A stretch of 64,000 bases of DNA, taken from NCBI GenBank assembly GCA_905221615.1, contig CAJNDT010003146.1:671241-735240 (forward strand). Direction: 5' to 3'. Below, piece after piece: positions 10,886-51,712 of the stretch. Both the position numbers and the translations under genes were made by a program. The number at the start of each line of letters is the position of its first letter. The stretch's first letter is position 1. Below the pieces are notes generated by a model. The model worked only from the letters and a program-made list of their open reading frames with translations, ran no database searches and was not told where the DNA came from. The stretch is from Symbiodinium sp. CCMP2592. Taxonomy: Eukaryota > Sar > Dinophyceae > Suessiales > Symbiodiniaceae.

Positions 10886-11805
10886 ACTGCTTGAATTTAC
10901 AAAGAAAACAATCGTCTGTTCTTTCAAATTTCAGTTGAAACTCTTATACCCCAAGCCCTGAACAACCCCTATATCATCCCTGAAGGAGCCCACAGAAACA
11001 CGCGCAAGTTCGCCTGCCCACCCTCCGCATTCTTCTTTGCCAACGGACTGCCGGCCTGAAGCGACAGATGAAAAATTACGGCTGAGAGTTTACGAGTGTG
11101 CTGCGAATCGTAGGGTTTTGCAGAAAGAGGCTCAGGGGCTCAATTCGTGTATCACTTGCAAGGGTTTCAGGGGGTCTTATTCAGGCATCTACTTAAGCCA
11201 TTTCTCTAAGGGATCCGACGACTTAGGATTTCAAGGCTTTCGGGGTGTGAGTGCTGGTGGCTTTCGGTGCTAGGGCTTCAAGCTGTGGCTTTCAAGAGTT
11301 GGAGGTGGGCGGTTAGTATTTCCGTGTAGACCTAAAATACTTATTATGTAGTAGATTTCAGGGTGTGGGGCCGCGGGTGCCGGGCCCAGTTTTGCTCGTG
11401 AAGTTGTGCTGTTGTAGAGCTTCGCACTTGGTGGCGGGGGCAGGCAACCGATGCCTGGTCGAGTTTCGAAACCGCCAAGAGGAAAAGAACATCACGAAGA
11501 ATGATTAAGCATCGCGGAATCCACGGTAGGTAAGCTTATAAGTGCGCCATTTGGGATAAACCTCATGCTTACTGAGACACCCCCGCTTCTACTGAAATCA
11601 TGCTTATTCAGCTACACCACTATCACTGTAGAACTCCACAGAAACCTTATAAATCTCATAACCTCTTCCATGGGACCCTGCTACCCCTCACGAAGGGACA
11701 CCAGCTTCTCCAGCCTCGAAGCCTACAGCTGCATCGACACGCCAGAAGGTGCCTGAGAAAAGCCGCACTTTAGGGGTGCTCTCAAGACCTCAATCTGATC
11801 AGGGT

Positions 11806-11917
11806 CCCAGAGACTCCAATATCCCTCAATTAAGGAAGATTATTCCTTAAATTATAGCAGGACCCCTCATGTGATTTAAGAAATATTCCTTAATTAAGGG
11901 ATATTGGAGTCTCTGGG
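11806..11917. repeat. MITE family 5, diverged palindrome
   Basis: Arms CCCAGAGACTCCAATATCCC and its inverted end GGATATTGGAGTCTCTGGG share the TTAATTAAGG centre with the element at 6,681. Confidence 0.75.
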
Positions 11918-13332
11918 GTGCGCCAAGAGATTCGGAAAAGAGTATGCTTTAAGGTGGGTGTTTTGGCTATGGCAGAGAGCCGGGGGATGCCGGGGGGCTC
12001 CAAGTGCATGAAACAGTACAGGGGCCACAATGACTTAAGACAGGGTGTTGGAGCCTGTTACGCTAAGGTCATAATAGTATCCCCAAGGAATATCGGTAAC
12101 TATTCCTGCTGGGCCCTGAGGTGTTGGGCAGACACACCTCGCATATTTGGTTCCGGGGTTAGTTTGAAGCAGAGGTCAACTTGTAGTTCTGGCTGGGCTA
12201 AGTCTACCCGATCAGGGTACGTAGGATTTCAGACTCAACGACTGACCTTTCAGGTGCACAGGCTCGCTTACTGGGCACAAAGGTTCGGTTTCCGAAACCC
12301 GCAAATCTGTGTACCCGAACCCCCTCGCAACAAACTTCGTCATGGAAATAGCCATAATGATACGACATGATATTGCTAAACTGATAAACTACTATCTCGA
12401 CTACTAATCAATACTTGTAGTGATGCTAGCAATAACAGCAAAAGTAATTCTTTCTGCAGCGTTCACAGCAATAAGCTTTGTGGTGTAATCTGAAAGACTT
12501 ATGCATTAATGCAGCAAAAACTAAAGGGCTTTGCCCATGACTGCTCAAACCTTGACTGAAGGCCTTCATTGTGTCAACTATTGCAGTCCACACTCGTCAC
12601 CAGAATTGCCTCAAACATCTGCAATCCTGTGGTACAGGGTGGTAGGATTTAGGATGAAGTGTTTTTGTTTACGGTCTGGAGTCTTGTTCTAAGCTGTGTA
12701 TATACACAGGTATGGTATCCGTTATTTCCTCACATGCATCTAGCTGGGTCCCCGCACGAAAGTCTCCTGCAAAAATGTTGGGCGAAGGGAACCTGCACCA
12801 AGGGCCCAAGAAGAGCCGGCGAAAGCCATGCGCTCTAAATCCCTACAACCCTTGTGAACAAACCCCTAGATCCCGAAGCCCTTAAGCCCAAAGCCCTCAC
12901 CCTTGAACCCTTAACCCAAACCCCCAACCAGCTCCGACTAACCTTAGCTTTTAGGATCCTTCCACTGCGGATGTAATAAAGGGCCTTGAGTTGTTTCAAT
13001 AAGATTTTGGAATATGATTTGGCATGATAAGTGTAGTGTAACGGCTGAGTACACGAGTCTTGGTTAACCTTTGAAGGTGACCTACCCAGCCCAAAAGCTT
13101 TGATTGGCAATGTTAGAGCCTTAGGCTTTGGGGGTTCTGTCAAAAGAAGATCAGGAGATGAAATGCTCGGGGGGTTGGACGTCTTCGCTTTAGGATCCGG
13201 TTGCTGCGATGGCTTATTTCAGCTTGTTGCTTCGGGTTTAGGGCAGGGTTTACAGGGGCTGAGGAATTTCGGCGTTGGGTTCAAGAGATCAACATTGAGT
13301 GAAGGGCCCCAATAAAGCACATATGCAAAAAC

Positions 13333-13392
13333 AAGGATATGGATATCATTATAAGCCCCCTTATCCCATATAAGCCCCCTTATAATGTCCTT
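13333..13392. repeat. Short palindrome
   Basis: AAGGATATGGATATCATTATAAG at the left is the near reverse complement of CTTATAATGTCCTT at the right; AAGCCCCCTTAT is repeated in the loop. Confidence 0.5.
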
Positions 13393-13621
13393 CTTGGGTC
13401 CCTAAGATTGTGCTGAAAGCCGTGAACCAGAAATCCCTGGGATCCGTGCGGGTTGTCGGAGCAGATGGCCGCAGTGCAGAAGGGGACGATGACCTGAAAA
13501 TCAGAACACGTAGGGTTTAGGGTTTAGGGTTTGGAGGTTCATCGGTAGTTATAAAGGTTAGTTTAAGGGCCCCTTCAAAGGAATCTATAGGGATTCTATA
13601 AGGGTATAGGATTTAGGGCAT

Positions 13622-13724
13622 ACTTGGAGGTTCCTGGTAGTTATAAGTGGGTTTAGTAGCCAGCATTACAAACCATATTAGGGGACTCATAACCCCGCTT
13701 ATAGCTGCCCATGAACCTCCAAGT
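13622..13724. repeat. MITE family 2 copy
   Basis: ACTTGGAGGTTCCTGGTAGT to CCCATGAACCTCCAAGT. Like the composite form of family 1, an extra related end (TTTGGAGGTTCATCGGTAGT) lies upstream at about 13,529. Confidence 0.75.
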
Positions 13725-13986
13725 AGTATACGATCCTTGAAGAGAAAACTCGAACAGCGTTCTGGGCAACAACCCTCAAGACCCTGTCTAAGCAATACGC
13801 TACAAACCCCTGCGTAAGCGCTCATCTGGAGTACAAAACCCACAGACACGCTTAGGACCCCCCGTCACTGTAAGCCGGGTTTGGGCCAAAGGAATTCGAC
13901 CGTCTGGGCCAAGTCACGTCCCAGTGCGATGCAGCGACAGCCTTGGGAAAAAAATTGAAGGCGAGGCTGCTTTTTGCGTCTTGATT

Positions 13987-14050
13987 ACATGGAGGATCCT
14001 GGGACTTAGTAAGTAAGGTCATAAGTACCTTAATTGGGGTTATAAGTATA
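13987..14050 (+). repeat. MITE family 1, truncated at the island border
   Basis: The left half is normal (GGAGGATCCTGGGACTTAGT to GGGGTTATAAGTATA). The second half expected after GTATA is absent, and island-type sequence begins at CCTAGACATGGG. This is the last MITE before 45.5 kb. Confidence 0.75.
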
Positions 14051-14255
14051 CCTAGACATGGGTCTGTAGTGGTTTATTTTGGTTTAAAGATAGAAACTAA
14101 AAGATATTGGTTTCGCGTTTTTTTTGGTTTTCTGTTTGTTCGTTTTTTCCGTTATTCTTTGCAAAAACATGACATATATAATATTTATGATATATATAAT
14201 ATATATTATACCATGTAGTCATGTATACTATACATGATTGTTGTCGTATTATCAC

Positions 14256-14297
<42 letters not shown>

Positions 14298-14423
14298 TAT
14301 GCATGCATGACAGCTTTGCGAAAAGGAATTTGCACAGCAGAAAGAGAGAGAGGTCTCAAAGACAAACACAGCACAGACACACTCGGCCCCCCATGTTTTC
14401 TCAGTCAGCGCTCGAGCTGCTGA

Positions 14424-44834
<30,411 letters not shown>

Positions 44835-44842
44835 GGCACCGA

Positions 44843-44916
44843 AAAAAGCAGAGCTGAACACTAAGCAACGCTCACAAAAGAAGCCCAAAAGCTGCGACAA
44901 ACACACTCACAGATGA
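44843..44916 (-). promoter_or_regulatory. Putative 5' leader/promoter segment, copy proximal to the start
   Basis: About 74 bp immediately upstream of the exon 1 ATG, containing CTCACAAAAGAAGCCCAAAA and GCTGCGACAAAC on the plus strand. A near-identical segment lies 240 bp further upstream. Regulatory or transcript-leader role is inferred from position and duplication only. Confidence 0.4.
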
Positions 44917-45083
44917 GCAAGCCAAGTCAACCACAGAAGCTCACGGTGAGTGCACAAAGGCCGAGCTCCAGGCATTTCCGACATCAGCCCATCATCCACA
45001 GCACGGGAATCAAGAGGCTCAAGAGACACTAAGTCGATACATGTATGAATGATATTCCCACTGTCTTCAACTAGGCAACTTTG

Positions 45084-45158
45084 GAAAAGCAGAGCTGAGC
45101 ACTAAGCAAAGCTCACAAAAGAAGCCCACAAGCTGCGACAAACCACACTCACAGATGA
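45084..45158 (-). repeat. Distal copy of the putative leader segment
   Basis: AAGCAGAGCTGAGCACTAAG ... GCTCACAAAAGAAGCCCACA ... ACACTCACAGATGA repeats 44,843-44,916 in the same orientation with a few substitutions. Beyond it, 45,185-45,350 is TA microsatellite with nothing else noted. Confidence 0.75.
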
Positions 45159-45974
45159 CAGCAAGTGCAGCAACACATCATGCATAAATATATATATATA
45201 TATATATATATACATAGTTCATAGGATATGTTATAGAACATGCCAGCATGTCAAGCAACATGTATATATATATATATATATGTTATTATATAGATCTTCC
45301 ATAAACTTACATTATTTGCATGAACATGCATATATATATATATATACATATTCTAGATATATTCGTCATATGTTTAATTGTGTTTTCTTTGTTCCAACTT
45401 CGTTTCATACAAGTGATCCATTGCAAGAAATGAGTTGCTCCAAACCCCGGAACAGGAAACCACATTTTCGTGGAAACTAGTTAGGACCCACAACTTTTAG
45501 GGAACCAGAAAAAAGTACTACAAACCCATGTATAGGTAGTTACCCTTATTATAACCCCAGTCATACAGGTTTTCGGCCGGAATATGAGGTTTTCAGAGCC
45601 TAGGTTTCCCAGGTTGTGGTGTAAAGCCACACTCAAGTCAAGTACCTCACCACGGGGACCAAGGAAACGGAAAATCGTACCAAACTGCTCTAACAAGACG
45701 CTGCAACCTTGAGGCAGTTGGCTGGAGACTCGTGATGCTTTGCATTTTAGGGCTAGGGTCCAGGGGCATGCTGCCACACTAGGCCGATCTTGTAGAGAGG
45801 CTACGGCGACGATAATGTCAACACGATTTCACCCGAAACCCTGAAACCCTTAAGACGTGCCGTAGCCATCGAGCACGTAAACTCCAACACCTGCACTGCT
45901 AGCAAAGAAGTGTTAACAACAGTTCATACATTGCTACACACAGCGGCAACTAAACGAACAGGACTAGTGACTAC

Positions 45975-46073
45975 TGTTGATGATATAAACCCTGCATTAC
46001 CCATAACAAGGAATATACCACAATTCCCATAGTCTAGTGTCCTTCAGGTAACGCAGGATTTATATCATCAACC
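45975..46073. repeat. Palindromic element (hairpin)
   Basis: TGTTGATGATATAAACCCTG at the left pairs with CAGGATTTATATCATCAAC at the right, with a stem of about 27 bp and few mismatches. MITE-like. Confidence 0.75.
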
Positions 46074-46176
46074 GTAGCACCCATGACCTGCAAGCACGGC
46101 GCACACAAATCCGGGTACGAAGGTAACGACCTCCCCTTGGATTGAATAGGCCTCTGAGATCCCTACAAGAACCGAC

Positions 46177-46284
46177 ATGGGAGTTTCCGAAAATAGGGGA
46201 CCCTCATGTAGTACCCTAAATAGTAGGAGCCTTGTTATAAGGACACCCAAGACAAGGTACCCCTAATTTTCGGGAACTCTCAAA
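46177..46284. repeat. MITE family 6 copy
   Basis: TGGGAGTTTCCGAAAATAGG at the left and AATTTTCGGGAACTCTCA at the right, with core AGTACCCTAAATAGTAGGAG. Close to the copy at 62,797. Confidence 0.8.
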
Positions 46285-46747
46285 TAGCAAAAGCCACACA
46301 CTGTGACTCAATAAACCCTGAACACCAGCGTAGATTGAAACCTCATCAACATCCCGCATCTGCTTACACACAGAACGATCCCAAAGGGCAGAATGGCTTC
46401 CAACAAAACACCCGAGAGCCGTACGGGTTTCTCTGGGGAAGAACCCTATACCCTGAACCCTACGCTCTACACCCCACACCCTGAACCCGAAAACTCTGAC
46501 ACCCTAAACCATCAAGCTCAGAAACTCGAACTGAAATCGGGCTGTACCTCCAAGTTGAACCCCTGTACATGTCGGCTCCGGTTCTTTGGTGAAGAACTTG
46601 GGAGATTCTAGATAAGGCCCTGGCCGTCCGATACTTGAACCGTGCCAGTGCCTCACACCACCTTCAGGAAAGGACTTGGGGAACGAACGCAAAAGGGCTT
46701 TAGGGTTGGGGAACGAACACCTAAATTTAAGGGCTTCAGGGTCTACT

Positions 46748-46855
46748 GTATACGGTCCTTAATGATTCGAATAGGGTTTTGGGCTCCTTTGTATCATGGT
46801 TATAATGAGGAACCCCCAAAATAAATGTAAGTAGTTATTTAGGCATTTACAATGC
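46748..46855. repeat. MITE family 8 copy
   Basis: Shares AATTCGAATAGGGTTTTGGG..., ...TATAATGAGGAACCCCCAAA and TAGTTATTTAGGC with copies at 59,818, 60,806 and 61,076. Confidence 0.7.
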
Positions 46856-46857
46856 AT

Positions 46858-46990
46858 CATAGGGACCCTTAGAGGGGTAGGAGGGGGGGCGTAGGGGGCC
46901 TTTATGCCCATTATAAGGACCTAATAAGGCCTATTTAAGGAAGTATAGTCCCCTACCACCCTCCCCCCTACCCCCCTGAGGGCCCCTATG
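46858..46990. repeat. Palindromic G/C-rich element
   Basis: CATAGGGACCCTTAGAGGGG with its continuation pairs with CCCCCTGAGGGCCCCTATG at the right; an AAGGACCTAATAAGGCC centre. Single copy noticed. Confidence 0.7.
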
Positions 46991-48436
46991 AGTACAGCTA
47001 CAAAAAGTTTTAGGGCTTAGGGGACTGCAGAGGCAAACCCTCGGCTTCGTCGTTGATTCGGTCGGTGCCTACGGCACCCTTGTAGGACCCATTCCTCCCA
47101 AGAACATATGCAGCTGACACAGGTTGCGTATGCAAAACCTACAGTTTCGGTCCTGACCTGAGGCTTTTGGGATCCTCGCGCTAGAGGTTGAAGCTCAAGG
47201 GATGAAGGTTTAGGCTTTCGGGTCACTCTTCGGAGCTTTCTTAGGATGTAGTGCAGGGGCCTACATATTCACCTATACTTTTTTGGGGTGTTTTTTTGTT
47301 TATGGTATAATATTCCCCAAATCCCTTTTCGAATTTAGATTAAAGCCACTATAGTAACCCGTCGCTGCAGGGCATCGAAGGGAGTGGGTTGAAGGAACTT
47401 TAGGGTTTCAGGGGTTCAGGACTTTAGAGCTTCAGGGTTGAAGCCTCCTTTAAGGGCTCCTTTAAGCGATCCTTAAGGGCTCTATAAGAGAAGTTTAGGG
47501 CTTGAGCCTTTCGAGGTTTCCTTTCTTAGGGCTTGAGGCTTGCAGGCCTCGGGCTCTGGGGTCTTGGGTGAGTGGTCCCGGTGCCTTCAAGTGGGTGAGT
47601 TCTCCCTTGGAGTTCAGGTCTCTTAGGTCTTAGAACTTTAGAGCTTATAGGGTTTAGTTTACGGCTTTAGAATTATTTTAGGACCTAAACTTCAAAGCAA
47701 CAGGAAGTCTTCCAACATCCGCACCAATGCACATCCACATGGAAACCAGGCACCCCTTTCCCATCCACCCTTCAGCTTCAAGACTTCATAATCCGACGCC
47801 CTCTTTCCTCTAAGCTTATAAAACCTTAGTCACTCACACTCTACGGGTTTCAGGCTTTATCACACGCCGAAAACCCGAGCAAGGAAGTCTCATTGGAGGT
47901 GCATAGTTGATACCGTCTAAAACTGGGGGGCTATATATATCAACGTATGAACCTTAAACCTAACCCTCGACCCTGAATCCCAACCTACACCCTGGCGCAC
48001 CTTCCCTGGGGATCAGCCAAGCTTTCCAGGAAGCGACGCGAGGGTTTCTGGGCCTGTTGGGATGCTGCGCTTTGAGTTTCAGGGTGGAGGACTAAAATGG
48101 CTGAGGAGCTTCGGAAAGGGGGTCTGAACTTGCTAGGGTTTTCCGAAGCGTTAAAAAGGGGTGGTTTTACTATAACTTTGAATAACTAGAACAGGGTTGT
48201 GCTGGTATGCCGTCGCATGATTATGATTGAAACTGGGGAACCCTTGGAATAGTTCCGATTGCATACTGTATGTTCCACTCTATGAACTTGCAGCTGCAAG
48301 CAAGTGAACCATACGCGATTTCCAGGCAGGTTATTGGCTGCACTGAAGCTGGGCTGAAGAACTGTCGAGACAGCCATGACGCAGAAGAAGTGGTGGCAGC
48401 AGCAATATATTGAAGATTACGCTTCTCAAGATGCTT

Positions 48437-48686
48437 GTTACTCCTCCTCCTCCTCCTTCTGCTGCTGCTTCTGCTACTGCTACAGCTACAGCTACTGCGA
48501 CTGCCAGCGCCACTACTACTGCCACAACCACGGTTACTAACTACTACGACGACGACGACTACTACTACTACTACGACTACTACTACGACTACCACTACGA
48601 CTACCACTACGACTACGACTACGACTACGACTACCACTACCACTACCACTACCACTACCACTACCACTACCACGACTACGACTACG

Positions 48687-48724
<38 letters not shown>
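48437..48724 (+). repeat. Trinucleotide array (CTA/CGA/CCA)
   Basis: About 290 bp beginning with CTCCTCCTCC/CTGCTG and passing into ACTACGACTACCACTAC blocks, ending in pure CTA. Poly-V, poly-T and D/Y/H frames over it are artefacts. It lies about 165 bp downstream of the Rep-like pseudogene. Sister arrays are at 53,480 and 62,041. Confidence 0.9.
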
Positions 48725-48888
48725 ATTCAGGGCTGATGAAGTTGAAGCTTGCCCTGCGGCCGGAATCCAGGCCGTAAAATCGAACCGCGAAGCTGTGTTC
48801 TTAAGCAACCTCCAACTGCTCCAAAGATGAGTCAATCACCTCGGCCCCCTTTCGCATTTTACAGCAAAGGCGGTTGAACCACTACGCT

Positions 48889-50065
48889 TCACTGGTAGCA
48901 CGGGCCATGCAAAATGAGTTCAACCATGTGTTCGTGGATCCATGGCTCCTCAGAATCCCACACAGCACTGTCATCCACCGTCATGACTATCGGGACTTTG
49001 TAGATCCACACGCGATTTGCGATTGGCCCAGTGTGTGCACAGAGTTGTTGGACTGCACCAACGCTCGATAGTCCAGGACAAACTGCATGTCGTTCACATT
49101 GTCGAAAAGAATGTAGCCGTGAGAGTCTCTGTCAAAGTCTTTTAGATCGGGGGCTGGTGCGCCCTGCACGGTCTGGATGGAGGGGTTGCCCCAGCCATAG
49201 ACGCTGCCAAGGGACTTCGCCAATGTGCTCTTCCCGGTTCTAGACCCACCCCGCAAGACGAGAAACCTATAGCGTAGTTGGTCCGCAATGTACTGCGCGG
49301 CCCAGGGCTGCAGAGCTGCCAAAACTTCAGGCCGGAAAGGTCGCTTCAATGCCTGGAGCCTTTTGCTCCGTGGCAATCTGCTCGGCCTGGTATTCGCCGA
49401 GGCGCTCGTGAAAGCGAACACTCTCAACTTGCTTCAATCGTCCCAGGAAGCCAATGCGCACTTGACACCTGTCTGCTGGGATCCACGTTCTAGCACTACG
49501 CAAAAGGAAGCCTAGAAAATCTGATCTGCATCGGCTACGCACGATAAGGCCCGAGCGCATACCGGATGTAGACATCATGTGTCAGTTAACTTGTGCTCGG
49601 ACCACAAAGAATCCAGCCACCAGCCTTTGACTGGATAATCTTTCCAAGGTTCATAACCAGATGTGGCTACCTTCAAGGTCCCGACCTGAAGATGAGGCTC
49701 GGGCAAACAAGGCTGCAGTACTCTCCAAACACTTCACTGTATTGGACAGACCTGCCGACGCCTTGTCCGCGAAGACGTAGAAATGACCGTGGTTCTTCAT
49801 TTCCCTCACCTTCGCCCCCCGACCTGCTGTGGCCTGCGCATTCGGTCGAATGCCGTTGAAAATGACGGCGCGAAGGCCCGTCCAATCAACTGTCTTGTTG
49901 AACTCCATGAAGACGTGCAGGTGGAGGCGGCCCTCAAGCCCAGATCGCAGAGACGTCCCCAGTGTAGCCGTCCAGCGAAAGACGAACTCGAGGGTCTGCA
50001 GCCAGGCCACAAACGGCTCCCACCAGTCTTCAAACAACTCGGCCGAATTGTACGTGAAGATGCAC
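48889..50065 (-). pseudogene. Rep-like protein (HUH endonuclease plus SF3 helicase), frameshifted
   Basis: Fragments occur in the order of a CRESS-type replication initiator. Motif I-like IFTYNS is at 50,061-50,044; motif II HLHVFMEF at 49,923-49,900; motif III-like GHFYVFADK near 49,790-49,763. A linker with WW and EHK residues is near 49,610. Walker A GGSRTGKST is at about 49,247-49,221; Walker B-like ILFDNVND near 49,115-49,090; a HTLGQS segment near 49,030. The end fragment VWIYKVPIVMTVDDSAVWD (49,011-48,955) terminates at 48,889. These lie in different frames: breaks occur near 49,655, 49,570-49,600, 49,400 and 49,018. None has a convincing intron, so the copy looks dead. Upstream frames at 50.3-50.7 kb may be decayed N-terminal sequence. 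The source could be an endogenised CRESS virus of algae or a plasmid-type Rep; I recall similar Rep genes in dinoflagellate assemblies, not searched. Confidence 0.8.
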
Positions 50066-50859
50066 GATGCTGCGCGCAGGCGGTAGCCTGTGTCGGCTGC
50101 ATCGTCGGAGCCTCAGAGCTTTATGCAGGAACCCTTCTCTTCCCAACCCTGTGAGCAGATGTGCTACAATGTGGCTCGCAGGAACTGGCCGCGACGGCAG
50201 CTCAGCCTGCACTTGCCCGACAACCGGCAGCGGCAGCACCTCAAGTGGGCCAGAATTACAGTTTTGCTGTACACCCTTCAGCCCTTGCAACGTCTGGCAT
50301 GCAGCCTAAGGTGTCCACCTGCGGGAGCGTGCCACTGTATGCTGCCACGATGTCACGGAGCTTCTGCTGCTGCTCGGGAGTCTGCAGTCGCGGCCTGACC
50401 TCGTGGATGGGTCTTTTGTGGGGGCGGATGCAGAGCAAGCCAAGCATGGATTGCAGACGAAGCCTCCGAGCCTGAGGCCTGGGCCTCGTCGGCAAAAGCC
50501 TGAAACTCCTGCTGATTGTACTCAGCTCTGCCATGATGGTCGGGAGCGAGCTCAACTCCAACCGTCTGCATGAGGGTGCGTAGCTCGCCACATGCATTCC
50601 TCTTGCGCAGCTGCGTCTGCCTCTTCTGTGTTGCAGGCGGCGTGTTTTGCCTGCGTCCAGGCCTACAGACACAAGCTACTTTCTCATCGCATTATTGATT
50701 CTGACCTATTTTTTTCTCTGCCTAACGTGGGACGCGCACAGTTGGTTTCTACGGCGGGCGCCGGGATGTCGCCGCCCTTTTCGACACTCGGACGCAAAAA
50801 CTCTGGTTCGGCTTCAGGCATGGTCTCACCGTAAAACCAAATGCCACGCAGTGCCAACT

Positions 50860-51128
50860 GCCTTTCTCTACGGTACGTGGGGTGGGTCCCAGCTCTACTC
50901 TACGCAGGACCCACATCGAATTCGGTGGGAACTGGTGGGTCCAAGCTCTTTTCACCCACATCGGGTTCGGTGGGACCCGGTGGCAGCTCTCCTCTACGTG
51001 GGACCGCATTGGGTTCGGTGGGACCCGGTGGGTCCCAGCTCTCCTCTACGTGGGACCCGCATCGGGTTCGGTGGGACCCGGTGGGACCCGGTGGGTCCCA
51101 GCGCTCCTCTACGTGGGACCCTACACCC
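50860..51128 (+). repeat. GC-rich minisatellite with internal palindrome
   Basis: About five units of roughly 45-60 bp built from CTCTACGTGGGACCC, CATCGGGTTCGGTGGGACCC and GGTGGGTCCCAGCTCTCCT. GGGACCC-GGT-GGGTCCC is a perfect inverted repeat in each full unit. All plus-strand frames over it are repetitive and judged noncoding. Confidence 0.85.
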
Positions 51129-51197
51129 CGTTTGGGTTTTACAATGCTCAGTAGGCGGAGGGGGAGCCTCCCACAAAATTAGCATTGTAGTCCGGAC

Positions 51198-51450
51198 GTG
51201 CGTCCTGTCGGGGTGAAGCCTTTTCCGGGTAGAGCACAGGCTGTGGTAGACTGTGGTGGAATCACGATGAGACTGTGGTGGGATCACGATTGGCGGCGGG
51301 AGCGCTCTGGAGAGAGCGCGCGCTTGAGCCTACACGGACTGTCTTGGGAGCACGATTTTGGCGGGAGCGCATTTGAGCCTACATGTACTGTATTGGGAGC
51401 ACGATTGGCGCCCGAGAACAGGCAATATACTCTAGCGTAGCGGGAGCATG
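51198..51450 (+). repeat. Irregular repeats around GGGAGCACGATT
   Basis: GACTGTGGTGG(A/G)ATCACGAT occurs twice and (T/G)TGGGAGCACGATT(G/T)GGCG several times, with GAGCCTACA(C/T)G(G/T)ACTGT repeated. Unknown; no gene seen from 51,130 to 52,870. Confidence 0.6.
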
Positions 51451-51712
51451 CTTGGGCCGCCATTGATGGTTTCCGTGCGGCCTGTCATGTTGGGAGCATA
51501 TTCGCGCCCGAGCACGGAAAACGAGCTGCCTTGGCAGTCGCGATTCTCACAGAATCGTCACTCATCGCCACCACCACTGGCGACTTTCAGACAAAATCGG
51601 CACACGAATGGTGAGAGAAACTCTGAGGCTTTGGGGCTTCAGGGGCCGGACTCATAAACAATACTAGAGTTCTTCGGCTTAGCCTACTGAATGTAGAATG
51701 TTGACGCCGCTG

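Larger units (their letters stand above)
1..14050. other. Left flank: gene-free telomere-like and MITE-rich DNA
   Basis: No open reading frame here has a recognisable domain, consistent splice sites or coding-like composition. The sequence is dominated by degenerate CCCTAAA/TTTAGGG words (for example GGGTTTAGGGCTTCAGGG) and by short inverted-repeat elements listed separately. Traces of decayed trinucleotide repeats occur at 1-70, 1,730-1,800 and 12,380-12,470. The stretches between the listed repeats (292-548, 765-1,066, 1,672-2,361, 3,115-3,983, 4,552-5,058, 5,165-6,680, 8,060-9,775, 9,886-10,674, 10,886-11,805, 11,918-13,332) hold nothing else I can support. Confidence 0.6.
45481..48190. 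other. Middle flank: gene-free telomere-like and MITE DNA
   Basis: Composition reverts to that of the left flank: degenerate TTTAGGG words and palindromes. At 45,538-45,566 GTTACCCTTATTATAACCCC resembles the missing right half of family 1 MITEs. Short frames here show no domains. The stretch 46,991-48,190 holds only telomere-like degenerate sequence. Confidence 0.55.

Noticed and set aside
11918-12370. 150-codon plus-strand frame
   Set aside because: It begins at the edge of a palindromic element, shows no recognisable domain and lacks codon bias I can detect.
44835-45000. Dinoflagellate spliced-leader relic upstream of exon 1
   Set aside because: I searched by eye for the GGCTCAAG end of the leader and did not find it; only ordinary AG sites are present.
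48221-48835. 204-codon poly-valine frame and matching poly-threonine frame
   Set aside because: Trinucleotide microsatellite; no real protein expected.
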